Positions 1-11,639 of a stretch of DNA of 64,000 bases are shown here, piece by piece. Location of the stretch: positions 79,488,581 to 79,552,580 of the forward strand of contig OY757912.1 of assembly GCA_963585895.1 (NCBI GenBank), written 5' to 3'. Position 1 is the stretch's first letter. Each line of letters starts with the position of its first letter. The notes under the pieces were generated by a model. The model saw nothing but the letters and a program-made list of their open reading frames with translations, was not told where the DNA came from and ran no database searches. Origin of the DNA: Sepioteuthis lessoniana (lineage: Eukaryota; Mollusca; Cephalopoda; Myopsida; Loliginidae). Position numbers and translations under genes: made by a program.

Positions 1-292
1 AGGATCCTATCTATGGGTCAAATAGAACTAAACTGTGTACTTATGCTAAAGTGAACTGCTTGAAAAAGAACTGTTCTGATATTTAACAAAACTATACTTA
101 TACTAAACTGAACTGTTTGATAAAACTGAATATCTTGAAATAGAAATGTTTTTGACGATTAAACTATGTACTTATGCTAAACTGAATTGTTTGAAATAGA
201 ACTGTTTGTTTGTATAAAAATGGATTTCGTATTAAATAACCTACAAAGGTTGATACACCATAAAACCTCAACAACCATCCAACCAACAACAA
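1..292 (+). repeat. R1 retroposon, 3' part (cut by window edge)
   Basis: The sequence opens inside R1 at the motif CCTATCTATGGGTCAAATAG. It then shows three degenerate internal units of the AAACTGAATTGTTTGAAATA type and the family tail (AAATAACCTACAAAGGTTGA, then CATAAAACC and AACC-rich sequence). The head lies outside the window. Confidence 0.85.
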
Positions 293-319
293 CTGTAGAC
301 TTATCTGTTCTAGTAGTTA

Positions 320-552
320 AAGTATTGGACAAAAAAAAAATGAGTGAAAAAACTGAACAATTTTTTATTATTATTGCCACAAATTTTAATGACCTTTTGC
401 TACAATCAAGAGAACTTTGATGTTAATCAAAGAAAATAATCACTTCCTATGTGTGCCTAAGCCATTGAAGTTTCATTAAAATTGTGGCAATAAAAAAAGG
501 TTAAGTTATTTCAGTAACTGCTTTTGTTTATTTGTTTTTTTGTCCAATACTG
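320..552. mobile_element. Tc1/mariner-type MITE, 233 bp
   Basis: The ends are inverted: AAGTATTGGACAAAAAAA at 320 and TTTTTTGTCCAATACTG ending at 552. Both are flanked by TA (318-319 and 553-554), the Tc1/mariner target. A second inverted pair lies inside (TTGCCACAAATTTTAATG near 374 and CATTAAAATTGTGGCAA near 473), so most of the element can fold on itself. It has no transposase coding capacity and must have been moved in trans. The TIR form resembles Tc1-like elements; the class is inferred from the TIR plus TA only. Confidence 0.75.
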
Positions 553-886
553 TAATAAATTGCTATCTGACACCATTAAATAGCTACACAAATATCTTTA
601 AATAATACATACTGAAACAGATGGAAATGTAGAGACAGTAGCAGATAACCTCATTAACTTGTGGAAGATTAAAAACTGTTTCAACATCCTTCTGCTCCCC
701 AATCAAGCAATAACTGTTTAAAATTGTAAAGAAAGAATGAAGTATAGAAAAATAAAGAAATGGAATAAGTAGCTAATAAAAATTTTTTAAAGTTGGTATC
801 AAATGCTTTTATATACCAAGGGAGTTGCTGCAGATTTGTATCAAGGTGCAGACTTATGAAGTGGAATACTTTATGTTGTCTATATA

Positions 887-1786
887 CGAGGATCATTAAA
901 TAAGTTTCCAGACTTTTTTCATATGGGCACTTTTATTGATAGTACACACATGAAACTCTAGTCCCCTTCAAAGTAATCTCCTACAGCTGCAATGCACTTG
1001 TTGTACCCTTCCAACAACTTCTGGAAAGCCCCATGGAAGTCCTCTTGTGTGAGCATGTCAATGACCTTCATCACAGCCTCTTTCATCTCCTCAGTTGTCT
1101 CATAACGACAGCCTCTGAGCTTAGGGAATAACCAAAAGTCACAGGGAGCAAAGTCTCGACTATAGGGACAGTGAGGAACTGTCTTGATGCCCATCTTGGT
1201 CAAATAGTCTGTGACAAGGATGGAGTTGTGGACTGGTACATTGTCCTGGTGGAAATGCTACTGACCCGATTTGAAGAGTGCTGGCCTCTTCTGACGGAAT
1301 CTCTTCCTGAACTCCCTTAAAACCTCAACATAGTAACCCTAACCCTTTGGCCAATCAACTCTGGTGTATTGACTTCCTTACTCCTTCCACATCTCTCATC
1401 ATCCTTCACAGACTCCCTGTCTTCCTTGAATCTCTCATGCCACTCAAAAACTGATGTTCGATTCATGCAAGATGGTCCAAAAGCAGTCTGAAGCATTCCA
1501 TACATTTCTGTGGCATTTTTTTCCAAGTTTAAAACAGAATTTTATTGCATATCGTTCTTCTAAATTGTCCTTACATCCAGATTGCATTTTTGAAATTAAC
1601 CAGCTGTGATAATCAGGCTTTAGTAGGGTGTATTCCAATTGCTGCTGTTCATTTGAACCTGAAATCATAAAAATTGGTCAGTCATCTCATAAGATGTATA
1701 GCAATAACATACTGAATTTTCAAGAGTCTACGAGAATTTTAAATGCCTGTACAAAAATAGTCTGGAAACTTATTGAAGGCACCACG
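887..1786 (-). mobile_element. mariner (DD34D) element, internally deleted, copy 1
   Basis: Terminal inverted repeats contain AATAAGTTTCCAGACT at both ends. The element is bounded by TA at 885-886 and 1787-1788. It is about 900 bp, against roughly 1.3 kb for intact mariners. The transposase relic is on the minus strand. The same TIRs bound the second copy at 61754-62609. Confidence 0.9.
958..1526 (-). pseudogene. mariner transposase relic (DD34D family)
   Basis: This is a mariner transposase fragment; the intact enzyme cuts and pastes the element at TA sites using three Asp residues. The N-terminal part (1526 down to about 1340) carries the HTH region motif VFEWHERFKEDRESV. The C-terminal part (about 1340 down to 958) carries HQDN (second Asp) and, 34 residues later, APCDFWLFPKL (third Asp), then a YNKCIAA...GDYFEGD ending. 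That spacing defines DD34D. The middle of the protein, including the first catalytic Asp, is missing: sequence jumps near 1334-1340 from the N-terminal region to a segment normally just before the second Asp, and the frame changes there. It cannot be functional. The relic on the opposite strand at 61999-62539 has the same junction. Confidence 0.88.
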
Positions 1787-1789
1787 TAT

Positions 1790-3811
1790 TTATAATAGAG
1801 CAGTTGTATTGGGTGTTAGAGAAAAAAAAGGGTCATTAAATTTGCTGGAGTGTATTCATATGGAAGTTGTCCAGTAAATAACATGTCTGGAGTATAGCAA
1901 GTATTCTGTGCTTGTGAATCACTAAGCAGTAGTTTAACCAAACAGTGACAAAATAATATAAAACAATGAATAAAAATAATATACAGAAAATCGCAGACAG
2001 TAGATATGGTGTAAAAGTGTGGTGTTATTAATACAAAAGGAAGAAAAAAAAAGTAGAGTTCAATATTCTTTAATAGCCTCAGGGTAAAAATATGAGAACG
2101 TCAGGTTTTAGAGATGCAAATACATGTCTGTATCATGCAATAAATTCAAGGGGACTGCAGGTCTTAAAGAAAACTGCCAATTCTATGGCTTGGGTGTCAA
2201 GTGGCCAAAGATTTCTCTGATTAGTAGCTAGATCTTGAAGTCTTAAAGGTTGGTGAACTCGAAGGATAGGAATAGGTCTAAACAGAGAGGAGAGGTGTGT
2301 GGCAGAGAAAGGGAACTTTGGGGAAGCAAAAGAACAGGTCTGGTAGACCATTTCATAAAAGAGACTTACTTGCTGAGTACTTTTTAGTAGTAAATGGTGA
2401 AAAAGATTAATTCAGACCTTAATTGATGATCTGCTCCACCCCCACCACAGTAAGGGAGGGTGATGGTAGAAATGTGAACCATTGCTAACTGTTGTGGAGG
2501 TCTTGCTGTGTTGCGTTGATAAATTCTGAAGCTTTTCATCTAAATTTGGAGGATCCTGGAGGCTCTTAAATTGTAAATAGATTTTATCTGAATTTTTAAT
2601 TGCTTTTGTGATTTTCATGCCTCTCTTGTAGGACCCAGTTCTAGAGTACAAATACTTAAAAAAAAAAAAAAAAAAAAGGATCACATTAATTTTTACCCAA
2701 GGGGGTTATATGTCCTAAATCCCCACAGTTATGTTCGCTATTGGTTATTACAAGACTGGCTATTTTAGAGAAGTAGATATAAGCAAATTTTATATAAGTC
2801 ATGAAAAATCAAAAAAGTTATAATGAAAAATTCACCTACAGTTCGAGTGTCTATTTTTTTTTTTTTTTTTTTCTTTTATTGATACGTCTGCAATTTTTTG
2901 CACAACACAACATTGTGTAATATTTGGGGGGAAAATACACAACACAACACTATGTAGTATTTGCAAAAAATCCAGTAGCGTTTAATCAATGTCAGTATAA
3001 TAGACAAATTTATATAGAAGTGTACGGTTACAGCTGGGACAAAAAAAAATGAAAATTTTGAATTTTCATTTTTTGCTGTTTGTTTTGTTTTGTTTTGTTT
3101 TTCATAAAAAGATGTGCTATCAAAATATGAAACCCGGCCAATCAAAAATCATCAAATTTAAGTGGGGAGGAACAATTCTGTCTTTTGGGATGTAGAATCT
3201 GTTTCGGATGTTAAAAGTGACAAATACCCCAAAAGAATAAATGTATACGGAAGGAAAATCTTCACATTTTCAGAAATCTTAAAAAAAAACTTTCACTATT
3301 TCTGTGAACTAATTTCACTGAAATTTATGCAGAAAATTTATATAAAAATAAAACCATAGGTCATTTTTTCATTTTTTTTGCGGGGTAGCTTCATCTTCAC
3401 TGATTTTTTTTCTTAAATTTATTTTCATGCCTTTTTAGTTTTTGGCTTTGTTTAGGTGGGTAAGGTTAATGTCAATACCCATAGCATTATCACATATACA
3501 AGAAAACCTCTTATATCCACAATCGGAAGTATTATTTAATCAATGCCTGAAATCGACAATCACTTTACATTAAAAAGGAAATCAAATACTTTTTTTCTAA
3601 CAATTCATTTTTTTCGATAATAATCTCGGGTATAGTCACTTCGTGCATCGAAAATAGAATTCACCCATTCCTATGATTTTTTTTAAAATTAAATCAAAAT
3701 ATATTTTAAAATAATTAATTTTTTGTTTGTACTAGCTTGCGCTAATTGACGTTCTGGTACGATGTATGTTAAATTACTTATTCGCATTTTTCCAGGTATA
3801 TTCACTATTCT

Positions 3812-3815
<4 letters not shown>
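1790..3815. other. AT-rich DNA, no gene recognised
   Basis: I see homopolymer tracts (poly-A near 2660-2677, poly-T near 2855-2871) and short open frames without recognisable domains. There is no repeat family that I can name and no coding signal. Confidence 0.5.

Positions 3816-3875
<60 letters not shown>
3816..3875. repeat. (TA)n(TG)n microsatellite
   Basis: A run of TA dinucleotides passes directly into a run of TG dinucleotides. This compound repeat recurs at 8676 and, on the other strand, at 25151. Confidence 0.95.
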
Positions 3876-5035
3876 GTTACTTTTTTTTACAAGCCAGTCA
3901 CATGGCAATTACAGAGAAATACTAAACTAAAATTATAGAAAATCGCTAGTTCTTTTCCTCACAATAAATTTAAAAGCGAGAGTAAAATTATTTAAAAAAT
4001 CTTTGTACCAAAACACTTCGGACTGTTCACATTCACCTTCGGATATCTTGATTTCTTCGCCTTCATTCATAGAAACTAACGTTTAAATGATCTTAATTAA
4101 AAGTAGTTAAGCAAAATATACACCCAGGATTTGCAGTCATAATTTCAAAATAATAATAATAGTGAAATGATTAAGAGATCGTTAAAAAAATCTTGATGAT
4201 TAACATCATTTTTACAACATTCATCATTGTCTACGAAACATTTAAAAAAGAAAAAAGAAAGAAAATATTCAAAGTTTTTGTTCCATTATTTTTTTTTAGG
4301 TGTAGTAGAAAATAAATATTACAAGAAAAAAAAAATACAAACTACTAATAACCAGTAATAAACAAAAAAATAAAGATTATTCGAGAACGAACTGCTGATA
4401 AGAAACATATAAAATAATGATTAAAGTTTTTGGGGGTTTTTTTTAAGATATTTCAAACCAATTATTCATGATTAATTAGTTTTTTAAAAAACAATAATAA
4501 TCTCACCTTCGCGAGCATTGTAATTTAAATGAATGAAAAAAAGCCAAAACCCACTTGGTATTGTAAAATAACACAGTTGATGAACACCGATTCTCGTTGT
4601 TGTTGTTGTTAGCGTTTGTGTTACTGTTAGTAACTTAGTTCAAATTGTCGAGAGTTCGACTCTTAGGAATGCTCAATCTATCTATATTTTATTTATATCT
4701 TCTATAACTGAATTGTTAGAATATTTTGTATATTTTTAAAGTTTTTATTAAGATAGATTTTTGCATTTACATATTTTTTTCCAATATTTATTTGGATATT
4801 TTTATTTTGAGTTCTAGTAAAGATAGGATTATCTCCCTTGTCGGAATAACGACCTCAATGATAGATTTTAATAGCCTGTCAACCATTCTAGGATTATTTT
4901 ATGCCAATATTTACAAGTATGTAATTGTTTCTCATAATTTTTTTGTGGTTGTACATCAAGTATGCCTATCTGATACAAATAATCCCGCATAGTTGACTAG
5001 TTTCTGGTATTCCTGTCTAATTCCGACAATTATAT
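3876..5035. other. AT-rich DNA, nothing recognised
   Basis: The stretch is low in complexity and has many poly-A/T tracts. The 88-residue open frame at 4726-4992 shows no domain and looks like chance. Confidence 0.45.
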
Positions 5036-5064
5036 GGTTGGTTGGTTGGTTGGTTGGTTGGGTT
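5036..5064 (-). repeat. (GGTT)n: distal part of a split R1 tail
   Basis: Six GGTT units continue the tail of the minus-strand R1 that resumes at about 5322 with TTGGTTGGG. An R3 SINE sits between the two parts. Confidence 0.75.
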
Positions 5065-5067
5065 TTT

Positions 5068-5318
5068 AACCAGCTCATTGTCTAGTGGGTAGAGTGTTCG
5101 CCTATGGTCCGGGAGACATGGGTTCAATCCCAGGTCGAGTCATACCAAAGATTTTAAAAATGGTACTTGATGCTTCCTTGCTTAACACTCAGCAATATAA
5201 GGTACGTATCAAGGGTAAAGTGGAGCAATCCAGGGAAAAGAGTAGCGCCCTCCCCGACACCTTGAAAGGGAGCCTTCTGGTCGCCCTCGACTACGGTCAC
5301 CAACTTTACTTTACAACT
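5068..5318 (+). repeat. R3 tRNA-derived SINE, inserted in an R1 tail
   Basis: The head has an A-box-like TCTAGTGGGTAGAGTG and a B box GGTTCAATCCCAGG about 35 bp later. The SINE body follows (CATACCAAAGATTTTAAAAA, GTAAAGTGGAGCAATCCAGG, CGGTCACCAACTTTA). It lies between the two halves of an R1 tail. Confidence 0.85.
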
Positions 5319-5321
5319 TGG

Positions 5322-5752
5322 TTGGGTTTATGGCATATCAACTTTTGTAGGTTATTTAATGCCAAATCCATTTTTATACAAATAATCAGTTCGATTCCAA
5401 ACAATTCAGTTTAGCATAAGTACACTGTTTAATTGTGAAAAAGATTTCTATTCAAGCTATTCAGTTTAATCAAACAGTTCTAATTCAAACAATTCAGTTT
5501 AGCATAAGTACAGAGTTTAGTTTTATTTAACCCATAGATAGGCCCCTATCAGGTGCTACCACTCTGGGCCAGAGTGGACCTAGGAGCGATGGCAATGAAG
5601 GGGTGCTCCGCATTCCCCAAAGCTCTAGCATCACAAGAACCTTACCATCAGATTGTTTAATGTCATATTAAGGACACTCATTGGGGGGTTGGGTCTTACC
5701 CCTCTGCAGAGAAGCAGTCGGTGTATTCTACAGTCCCAGCCGACTGTGCAAG
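5322..5752 (-). repeat. R1 retroposon, near full length
   Basis: Read on the minus strand: head (GCCGACTGGGCTGTAG type sequence at about 5750), CTCTGCAGAGGGGTAAGAC, body, GGGTTAAATAAAAC, internal units, and tail (CCTACAAAAGTTGATATGCC) at about 5340. Confidence 0.88.
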
Positions 5753-6051
5753 ATAATCATATGGTTTCAAGTAATTATTTCTATTCAATAATAGTCGTTT
5801 GTTTGAACCCGGTTATATTGTTTCAAGAGATTAATTACAATCCTTAGTAAACAATTATAGCTTTAAGTAACAATTCTTCATTTGAATAATTCACAGTTAT
5901 ATTATATCAAGTATTCTTATTGAATATGAATAATTTATCTAATCGATTAATTTAATATATCTGATACTTTTTAAAAAACCTTTCAAAACATGGTTAGAGT
6001 TTTTAAATTATCTTTGTCTTTGAATTGACATTTTTGTGCATTATATAGAGG

Positions 6052-6335
6052 CATGTGTAGTGTAACGGTTATCGTTGTAGAAAATGAAATCAGTGACTCA
6101 AGTTCAAATCCTGGATAAAGCTGTTAATGTTTCATTTCGTACTAATGCTCTTGAGAAAAGCATGAATCCATCTCTTCTCCTCCTACCACAATTATTGATA
6201 AAAAGTTGGACAATCTGAGCCTTCATAATGCAACCAGTCTAGGAGAAGGAAAACTCTGAATTAAACCCAGCTTTACTCCACTAAGAGGTTAACCTAGTGT
6301 CACATGCTACCCGTGGTAGAGGGTTTGGATAAATA
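6052..6335 (+). repeat. R2 tRNA-derived SINE
   Basis: A-box-like GTGTAACGGTTATCG at about 6058 and B box AAGTTCAAATCCTGG at 6100-6114. The body contains GAAAAGCATGAATCCAT, ACCAGTCTAGGAGAAGGAAA and ACATGCTACCCGTGGTAGAG. This is the most complete R2 head in the first half of the window. Confidence 0.85.
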
Positions 6336-6741
6336 ATATATAGATCTATAACACGAGGGCAAATTAATATTACCATTTACACAAAAATGGCAGTTGAGAT
6401 TGTAGAGTTCTGTTGCCTCTTGTTATATTAAAAGGAAGAACAAATGAGTCTACGAAGATATTTATAGTTTTCAATTTGGAAGTTTTATTGACAGCTTGAG
6501 ACGAAAGGAACCCTTGTGCTGTAAGTCGCAGGAAATAATAAACAGTTGTAGAGTTGAGAAGGAATAAAGACGCTGAAGTCGAAGCAGGAGTTGAGATGCT
6601 GTCGTCAGGACAGGAAAAGCAGGAGTAGAACATATCCAATTTGTTTCTCCGAGAAACTGTTGGTTTAGAAGGAAAGATGAATTATGAAAGAATGATTTCC
6701 CAGACACCAATGGTCCATAAACTGGGTGTGTTCTCCTCATA

Positions 6742-6975
6742 ATGCTTAGAGGACTGCTCTATGGTGAAAGAGGAAAAGGATGGTCGGTCCTGCTGCTAGC
6801 AAGGGAGGAAGAGAAGAAAGAGAATGTGCTCTCTCACGTTGACTGGTATGTCCTGCTGCTAGCAAGGGAGGAAGCGAAGAAGAGGGTGAGAATGCTTAGC
6901 GCGGCCTTTTATGTTGCCCGGGTCACCTCCTCGGGCAGAATGGTATCAGTCATTCTCATTGGACGAAATATGTAA
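6742..6975 (+). other. open frame with a 63-bp internal duplication
   Basis: A 77-residue frame contains two copies, 63 bp apart, of a segment beginning TCCTGCTGCTAGCAAGGGAG (6788 and 6851), so the peptide repeats LLLAREE...KK. The duplication keeps the frame. No domain is recognised. It is more likely a minisatellite-like duplication than a gene. Confidence 0.3.
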
Positions 6976-7194
6976 ATTCGAAACTCTAACGGCCAAAAAA
7001 TTCCCGCACTAAATATAGATTTAAAAGTCTTTCTGCAACAGATCGTATCAATGACATGTTCTGATAAATACCCTGTAATAAGCAAATAACATTATTATGA
7101 TTTTACTGATGGGATTAGATATTAAAAAAACAGTAATCAACGATTAAATTAAATGCATCCCATTATCTCTGAAATGATAAATATCAACTGACTT

Positions 7195-7520
7195 TGTTTT
7201 CGGGTGTTTGTGTTTACATTAACCTCCTGGCAAGACTTTCAAAACAAAATTCGAAACATGTGTAGGAAGACAAAATAATTGTTTTCCCTTTGGTTGGGGG
7301 TATGTACGACTTCCCACATCACATGCCCGTTGGTCACGTGAGAATTTATATCCCTGATTATTTTTCTTTTGCCCTCGTTCTACGAACAATGAACATGTGA
7401 TCTTTTTTAGTCTGCGTCCGTTGGGCAAAATATGAAAATGATTTTCATTTTGCTCGTTGAATAAAATGGAGGCGTTGTTTCCCGCGCTGGTGAGTTACTC
7501 CATTTCACCTCGCCGTGAAA
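7195..7520 (+). promoter_or_regulatory. possible promoter and tiny first exon (weak)
   Basis: This stretch is less AT-rich than its surroundings and contains CACGTG (7335-7340). It ends with ATGGAGGCGTTG (ATG at 7466), open for eight codons to a good splice-donor match, CTG|GTGAGT (donor at 7490). No downstream exon was identified. A chance match is a serious alternative. Confidence 0.2.
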
Positions 7521-8061
7521 AGTAGAAAACTTTATTCTTTTTTGTTTTTATTTGTATCGTCTTTCATGAATGGTTTTTACAGGAGCATTATGTGTGATTT
7601 AATTGTTTTGGGACGCGTGTTAATTGTTGCAACGTTTGTCATATTGTTATATGTAACAATTGAATATTTTAATTGTTTATATGAATTTATTTCGTCTTCC
7701 CTTTATTTTTATTCTGTGTTAATGTATCAATGGATACACTAATGCAATTATTGGATCTTGGTGAGTAGGAAACGATTCAACATCCTTGCGAGCACCAAGT
7801 AGAGGTCTATAGTAATCACTCATAATCTCTCTCATAACAAATTTGAAAAAGTTTATACTATTGAATTATGATAATTTCTATTTCCATTATTAAATCATTA
7901 ATGTTGATTGATTAATTGTTTTTAATAGCATGTTAACCCGTCTTGAGTTATTTCATACCTATATATAAGGAAACGCGTTCATATTTACATTACTTGTGTA
8001 ATTGTTTCTGAAGAGGGTTTTTTCTACACAATCCTATCGAGTATGAATTATGTTTAGATAG

Positions 8062-8288
8062 ATCTAGTTGACCCATAGATGGGTACTTAACAGGTACTAG
8101 AACTCCGAATCAGAGTGGACGTGGGAGTAACGGCAATGAAGGGCTACGCCATTCTCCCCACATCTTCAACTGAAGCCTCATCATTGGATAGTGTCCTACG
8201 CAGGACACTCCTTTTTTAAGGGGAGGGGGTCTTACTCCTCCGCAGAGGATACAGTCAGCTTATTCTAATCCCCACCCATAGGGCGTAT
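8062..8288 (-). repeat. R1 retroposon, diverged head and body
   Basis: Minus-strand R1 running from the head (near 8288) through a GCAGAGGAGTAAGAC-like motif and GGACACT to the body end at GACCCATAGATGGG. Tail and internal units are absent (truncated). Confidence 0.75.
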
Positions 8289-8675
8289 ATTTGTAATGGT
8301 TCATAGGTAATGTATTTTTACCAAGGACAGATTTTGGAAACAAAGAAAAGAATCGTATTCTAAAAATAGACCAAAACAGACAGACCAACGCCAACTTCCG
8401 ATTCAAAAACTTTTAGAGTAACTAATAACTTGAGAAACAGGAAATAAAAACAGAATTGGGAAGGGAGGTTTTAGAAAAAGATCCCGCGGACAAGAGAAGT
8501 AGTTAGTAGCAGAGACGACAACGTTAGGAGGCACACGCACGCAAAGTTATCAGTGTAAGAGGCTTATCATCCTGGACTGATAGTTTTCAGAATACTATGA
8601 AGAATTTACATGCAAAAATTTATAATCATACCACATCTTTTGTAACCTGTTGCTAACTAAATGCTAATAATCATA

Positions 8676-8717
<42 letters not shown>

Positions 8718-8722
8718 ATGTA
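8676..8722. repeat. (TA)n(TG)n microsatellite
   Basis: TA dinucleotides pass into TG dinucleotides, the same compound arrangement as at 3816. Confidence 0.95.
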
Positions 8723-8995
8723 TAAGATAATTTTGTTGCAGCACAAACCTTTTTGTTACTTTAACTGTTTGCTTCTTTTATTGACGCTTCGTTTCACTCG
8801 CAAATTTCCTTCGCTACCTTCCAATACGAACTCGGTAAGCATACCCACCAACAACCTCCACGCAACCCAACAAGATATTCATGCTAATGTCATCGTTCAA
8901 GAACGATGATAATAAGTAATAAATTAAACAGAAACAGATTTTTTTTTACTGGGGGTAAAAATTTTCAAAACATGCTAACAGTACTGAAATTCACT

Positions 8996-9362
8996 TGGCC
9001 CAGTCAGCTGGGGCTGTAGAATATCGCTTCTCTGCAGAGGAGTAAGACTCCTCCCAATGAGTATCCTTGATATGACACTAAACAATCTGATGGTGAGGTT
9101 CCAGTAATGCTGGAGCTTTGGGGAATGCGGAGTTCTCCTTTATTGCCATCGCTCCTAGGTTCACTCTAGTCCTGAGTGGTAGCACCTGATAGGGTCCTAT
9201 CTATGGGTTAAATAGAACTAAACCATGGTTTGAGTTTACTGGAGGGGTGCATTTAAACTGCGTATTTATGCTAAACTGAATTGCTCGAAATAGAACTGTT
9301 TTGACATCTAAACTGTGTACTTATGCTAAACTGAATTATCTGAAATAAAACTGTTTTGACAT
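8996..9362 (+). repeat. R1 retroposon, first of a tandem pair
   Basis: The head CCAGTCAGCTGGGGCTGTAG is followed by the body and two internal units. It runs directly into a second R1 head at 9373. Confidence 0.85.
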
Positions 9363-9372
9363 TCACTCTGTG

Positions 9373-10039
9373 TATTGCCCAGTCGGCTGCACCGACTGCA
9401 CCTCTACAGAAGGATAAGACCCCCTCCTCAAATGAGTGTCCTGGATATGACCCTAAACAATCTGATGGTAAGGTTCCAGTGATGCTGGAGCTTTGGGGAA
9501 TGCGGAGCACTCCTTCCTTGCCATTGCTTCCAGGTCCACTCTGGCCCGGAATGATGACACCTGATAGGACCCTATCTATGGGTTAAATAGAACTGCATAC
9601 TTATGCTGAACTAGATTGTTTGAATTAGAACTGTTTGACTAAATTGAATAGCTTGAAGTAGAATTTTTTTTTGACAATTAAACTGTACTTACATTTAAAC
9701 TGCGTGATTATGCTAAACTGAATTGTTTGAAATGGAACTGTTTTTGACATTGAAACTCTACTTACACTAAACTGAATTGTTTAATATAGAACTGTTTTCA
9801 CATTTAACAATGTTAACAAAATCTATACTTATACTAAACTGAATTAGCTGAATTAGAACTGTTTGAATAAACTGAATAGCTTGAAATAGAAATGTTTTTG
9901 ACAATTAAACCGTGTGATAATGCTAAACTGAATTGTTTGAAATAGAACTGACTATTTGCATAAAAATAGATTTAGCGCTAAATAACCTACAAAGGTTGAT
10001 ATGCCATAAAACTCAAACAACCAAACCAACCAAACCTTC
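9373..10039 (+). repeat. R1 retroposon, second of a tandem pair, expanded internal units
   Basis: A diverged head (CCCAGTCGGCTGCACC) is followed by the body and about seven internal units, more than most copies. The tail is CAAAGGTTGATATGCCATAA with AACC-rich sequence. Confidence 0.85.
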
Positions 10040-10172
10040 CTGTTACAATCCAGGTTGGAGAACAAGTGTAAAGAGCTACTTGTTTGAAATACTCCTTCTT
10101 CGAGACTCCGCTAGAGCACATAATTTTCCTAGGCATATATCGCATATGCTTGGATTAAGGCGAATACACGAA

Positions 10173-10563
10173 TTCAACTTTTCGAAGTTGAACCACAAAG
10201 TCCCAAAGTCAGTCAATTTGAGTTCCAGATACATTAGGCACGTCAGCTCTCTTTCCTGCCATGAAGTTAAAAAGTAAATTTAACTTTTCAAAGTTGAACT
10301 ATAACGTCCAAAGCATATACTTTAGGACCAGAGCTTTCATAGCATGCAGCCATTCTCAGTGCTAAGTCTGTCAACTTAAGGCAGATCCTGGGGTACGTCT
10401 GCTCTCTATCCTGCTGAGAAACCAAAAGAACAATTCAACTTTTCAAAGCTGAATTATAACGTCCAAAGCATATACTTCAGGGCCAGAGCCTTCATAGCAA
10501 GCAGTCACCATCAGTGGCTGTTGAGAAGTAAAAAAGAAACGAATTTAACTTTTCGAAGTTGAA
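10173..10563. repeat. four hairpin-forming direct repeats
   Basis: TTCAACTTTTCGAAGTTGAA (10173-10192) is an 8-bp stem with a TTCG loop. Variants recur at 10279, 10434 and 10544. Copies 1 and 4 share one following sequence (CAAAGTC..., then ...GGCACG...). Copies 2 and 3 share another (TATAACGTCCAAAGCATATA). The order is therefore A-B-B-A. Confidence 0.75.
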
Positions 10564-10859
10564 ATTCAAAGTCCTGAAATCAGTAAATTTAGGCAGAATC
10601 ATTATAGGCACGACTGCTCTCAATCCTGCTGAGAATACAAAAGAGGAAGCAGAAAGCCTTTGCCCCACGTGGTCGACCCGCATACGGAGTCAACCACCGG
10701 ACCTTTTCCTTCCGCGTATTTTCGTACCAAAGTACGAAGTAAGGGCTTTATGCCAGAGATTAAAAGGGGATTCAACCCAAAGAAAGGATGCGAACAAAAT
10801 AATAATAATAAAAATAAAAGAGACACACAATGTACCATCCTGAAAAGCAATAAATTTCC

Positions 10860-11345
10860 AATAACTTTCAAAATTTTCTCTTCGTCTTTTGATGTTGACT
10901 GTGCAGAAGTACCATTTCAACTGTCGAAGGAACTTATTGATCTTAAGAGTTCAGAAGATTTGAAGTCCAAATTTCTTGCTTGCCACATCTTCGAATTCTT
11001 TAAAAACCATGTATTGCCACTTAGACGATTTTATCACTCACACCCAGTTAGTAGTGAGATATTTGGCATTACAAGTGAACAGTTGTCCTCCGAAATATAA
11101 CATGCCAAGTACACTCTGTTCGCAATAATCAAATCATCCCTTTTCTATGCTTCTTCTTTTAACTTCTTCATTCAAGTTTGATATTTCATCTTCTTATGAT
11201 TGCAAACATCAGATGTCTGATTAATAAATCATAATTGTCACCTTGTGAATTTTGCTGAGTTTCTATCATTCTAAGGTCGCGGCCTCGAGCCCTCCAGTAT
11301 TAATCTTTGTAGAATATGGGATACAAAGGTTGGGGACCCCTGCTG
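10860..11345 (+). pseudogene. hAT transposase C-terminal relic with 3' terminal end
   Basis: The frame ending at 11100 contains FDVDCAEVP and ELIDLKSSEDLKSKF, then FGITSEQLSS. This matches the order of the C-terminal region of hAT transposases related to GTF2IRD2/ZBED-type proteins, where a VD..P..LQ.ELIDLQ segment is followed by an FG.TY.CEQLFS core. The core is mutated here. Downstream, AAGGTTGGGGACCCCTG (11327-11343) matches a common hAT terminal repeat (CAGGGGTCCCCAACCTT inverted), which fits the 3' end of the element. The matching 5' end was not found, so this is a 5'-lost fossil. Family assignment is from motif recall. Confidence 0.6.
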
Positions 11346-11639
11346 CAAACAATACAAACATGTTACAGAGCTTTTGAATTCATTAAAGAAGTTTATCAGT
11401 TTTTTCGTTGAATGTAGGTATCGGGGACTTTATTGTTAAGTGGTAACGGCTGGTGCTAGAGAGGATATTCAGTCGCGTCCCCTACTCACCAAGGTTCAAT
11501 ATTAGCATTAGTATATCCATCGATACACAAACATTGAATAAACGGAAGAAAATAATGAAAATAAGCTTATATAAATATGTAGGATATTTAGTTTACACAC
11601 ACATACATACATGTGTCGCAAACAAATGAAATTTACTCA

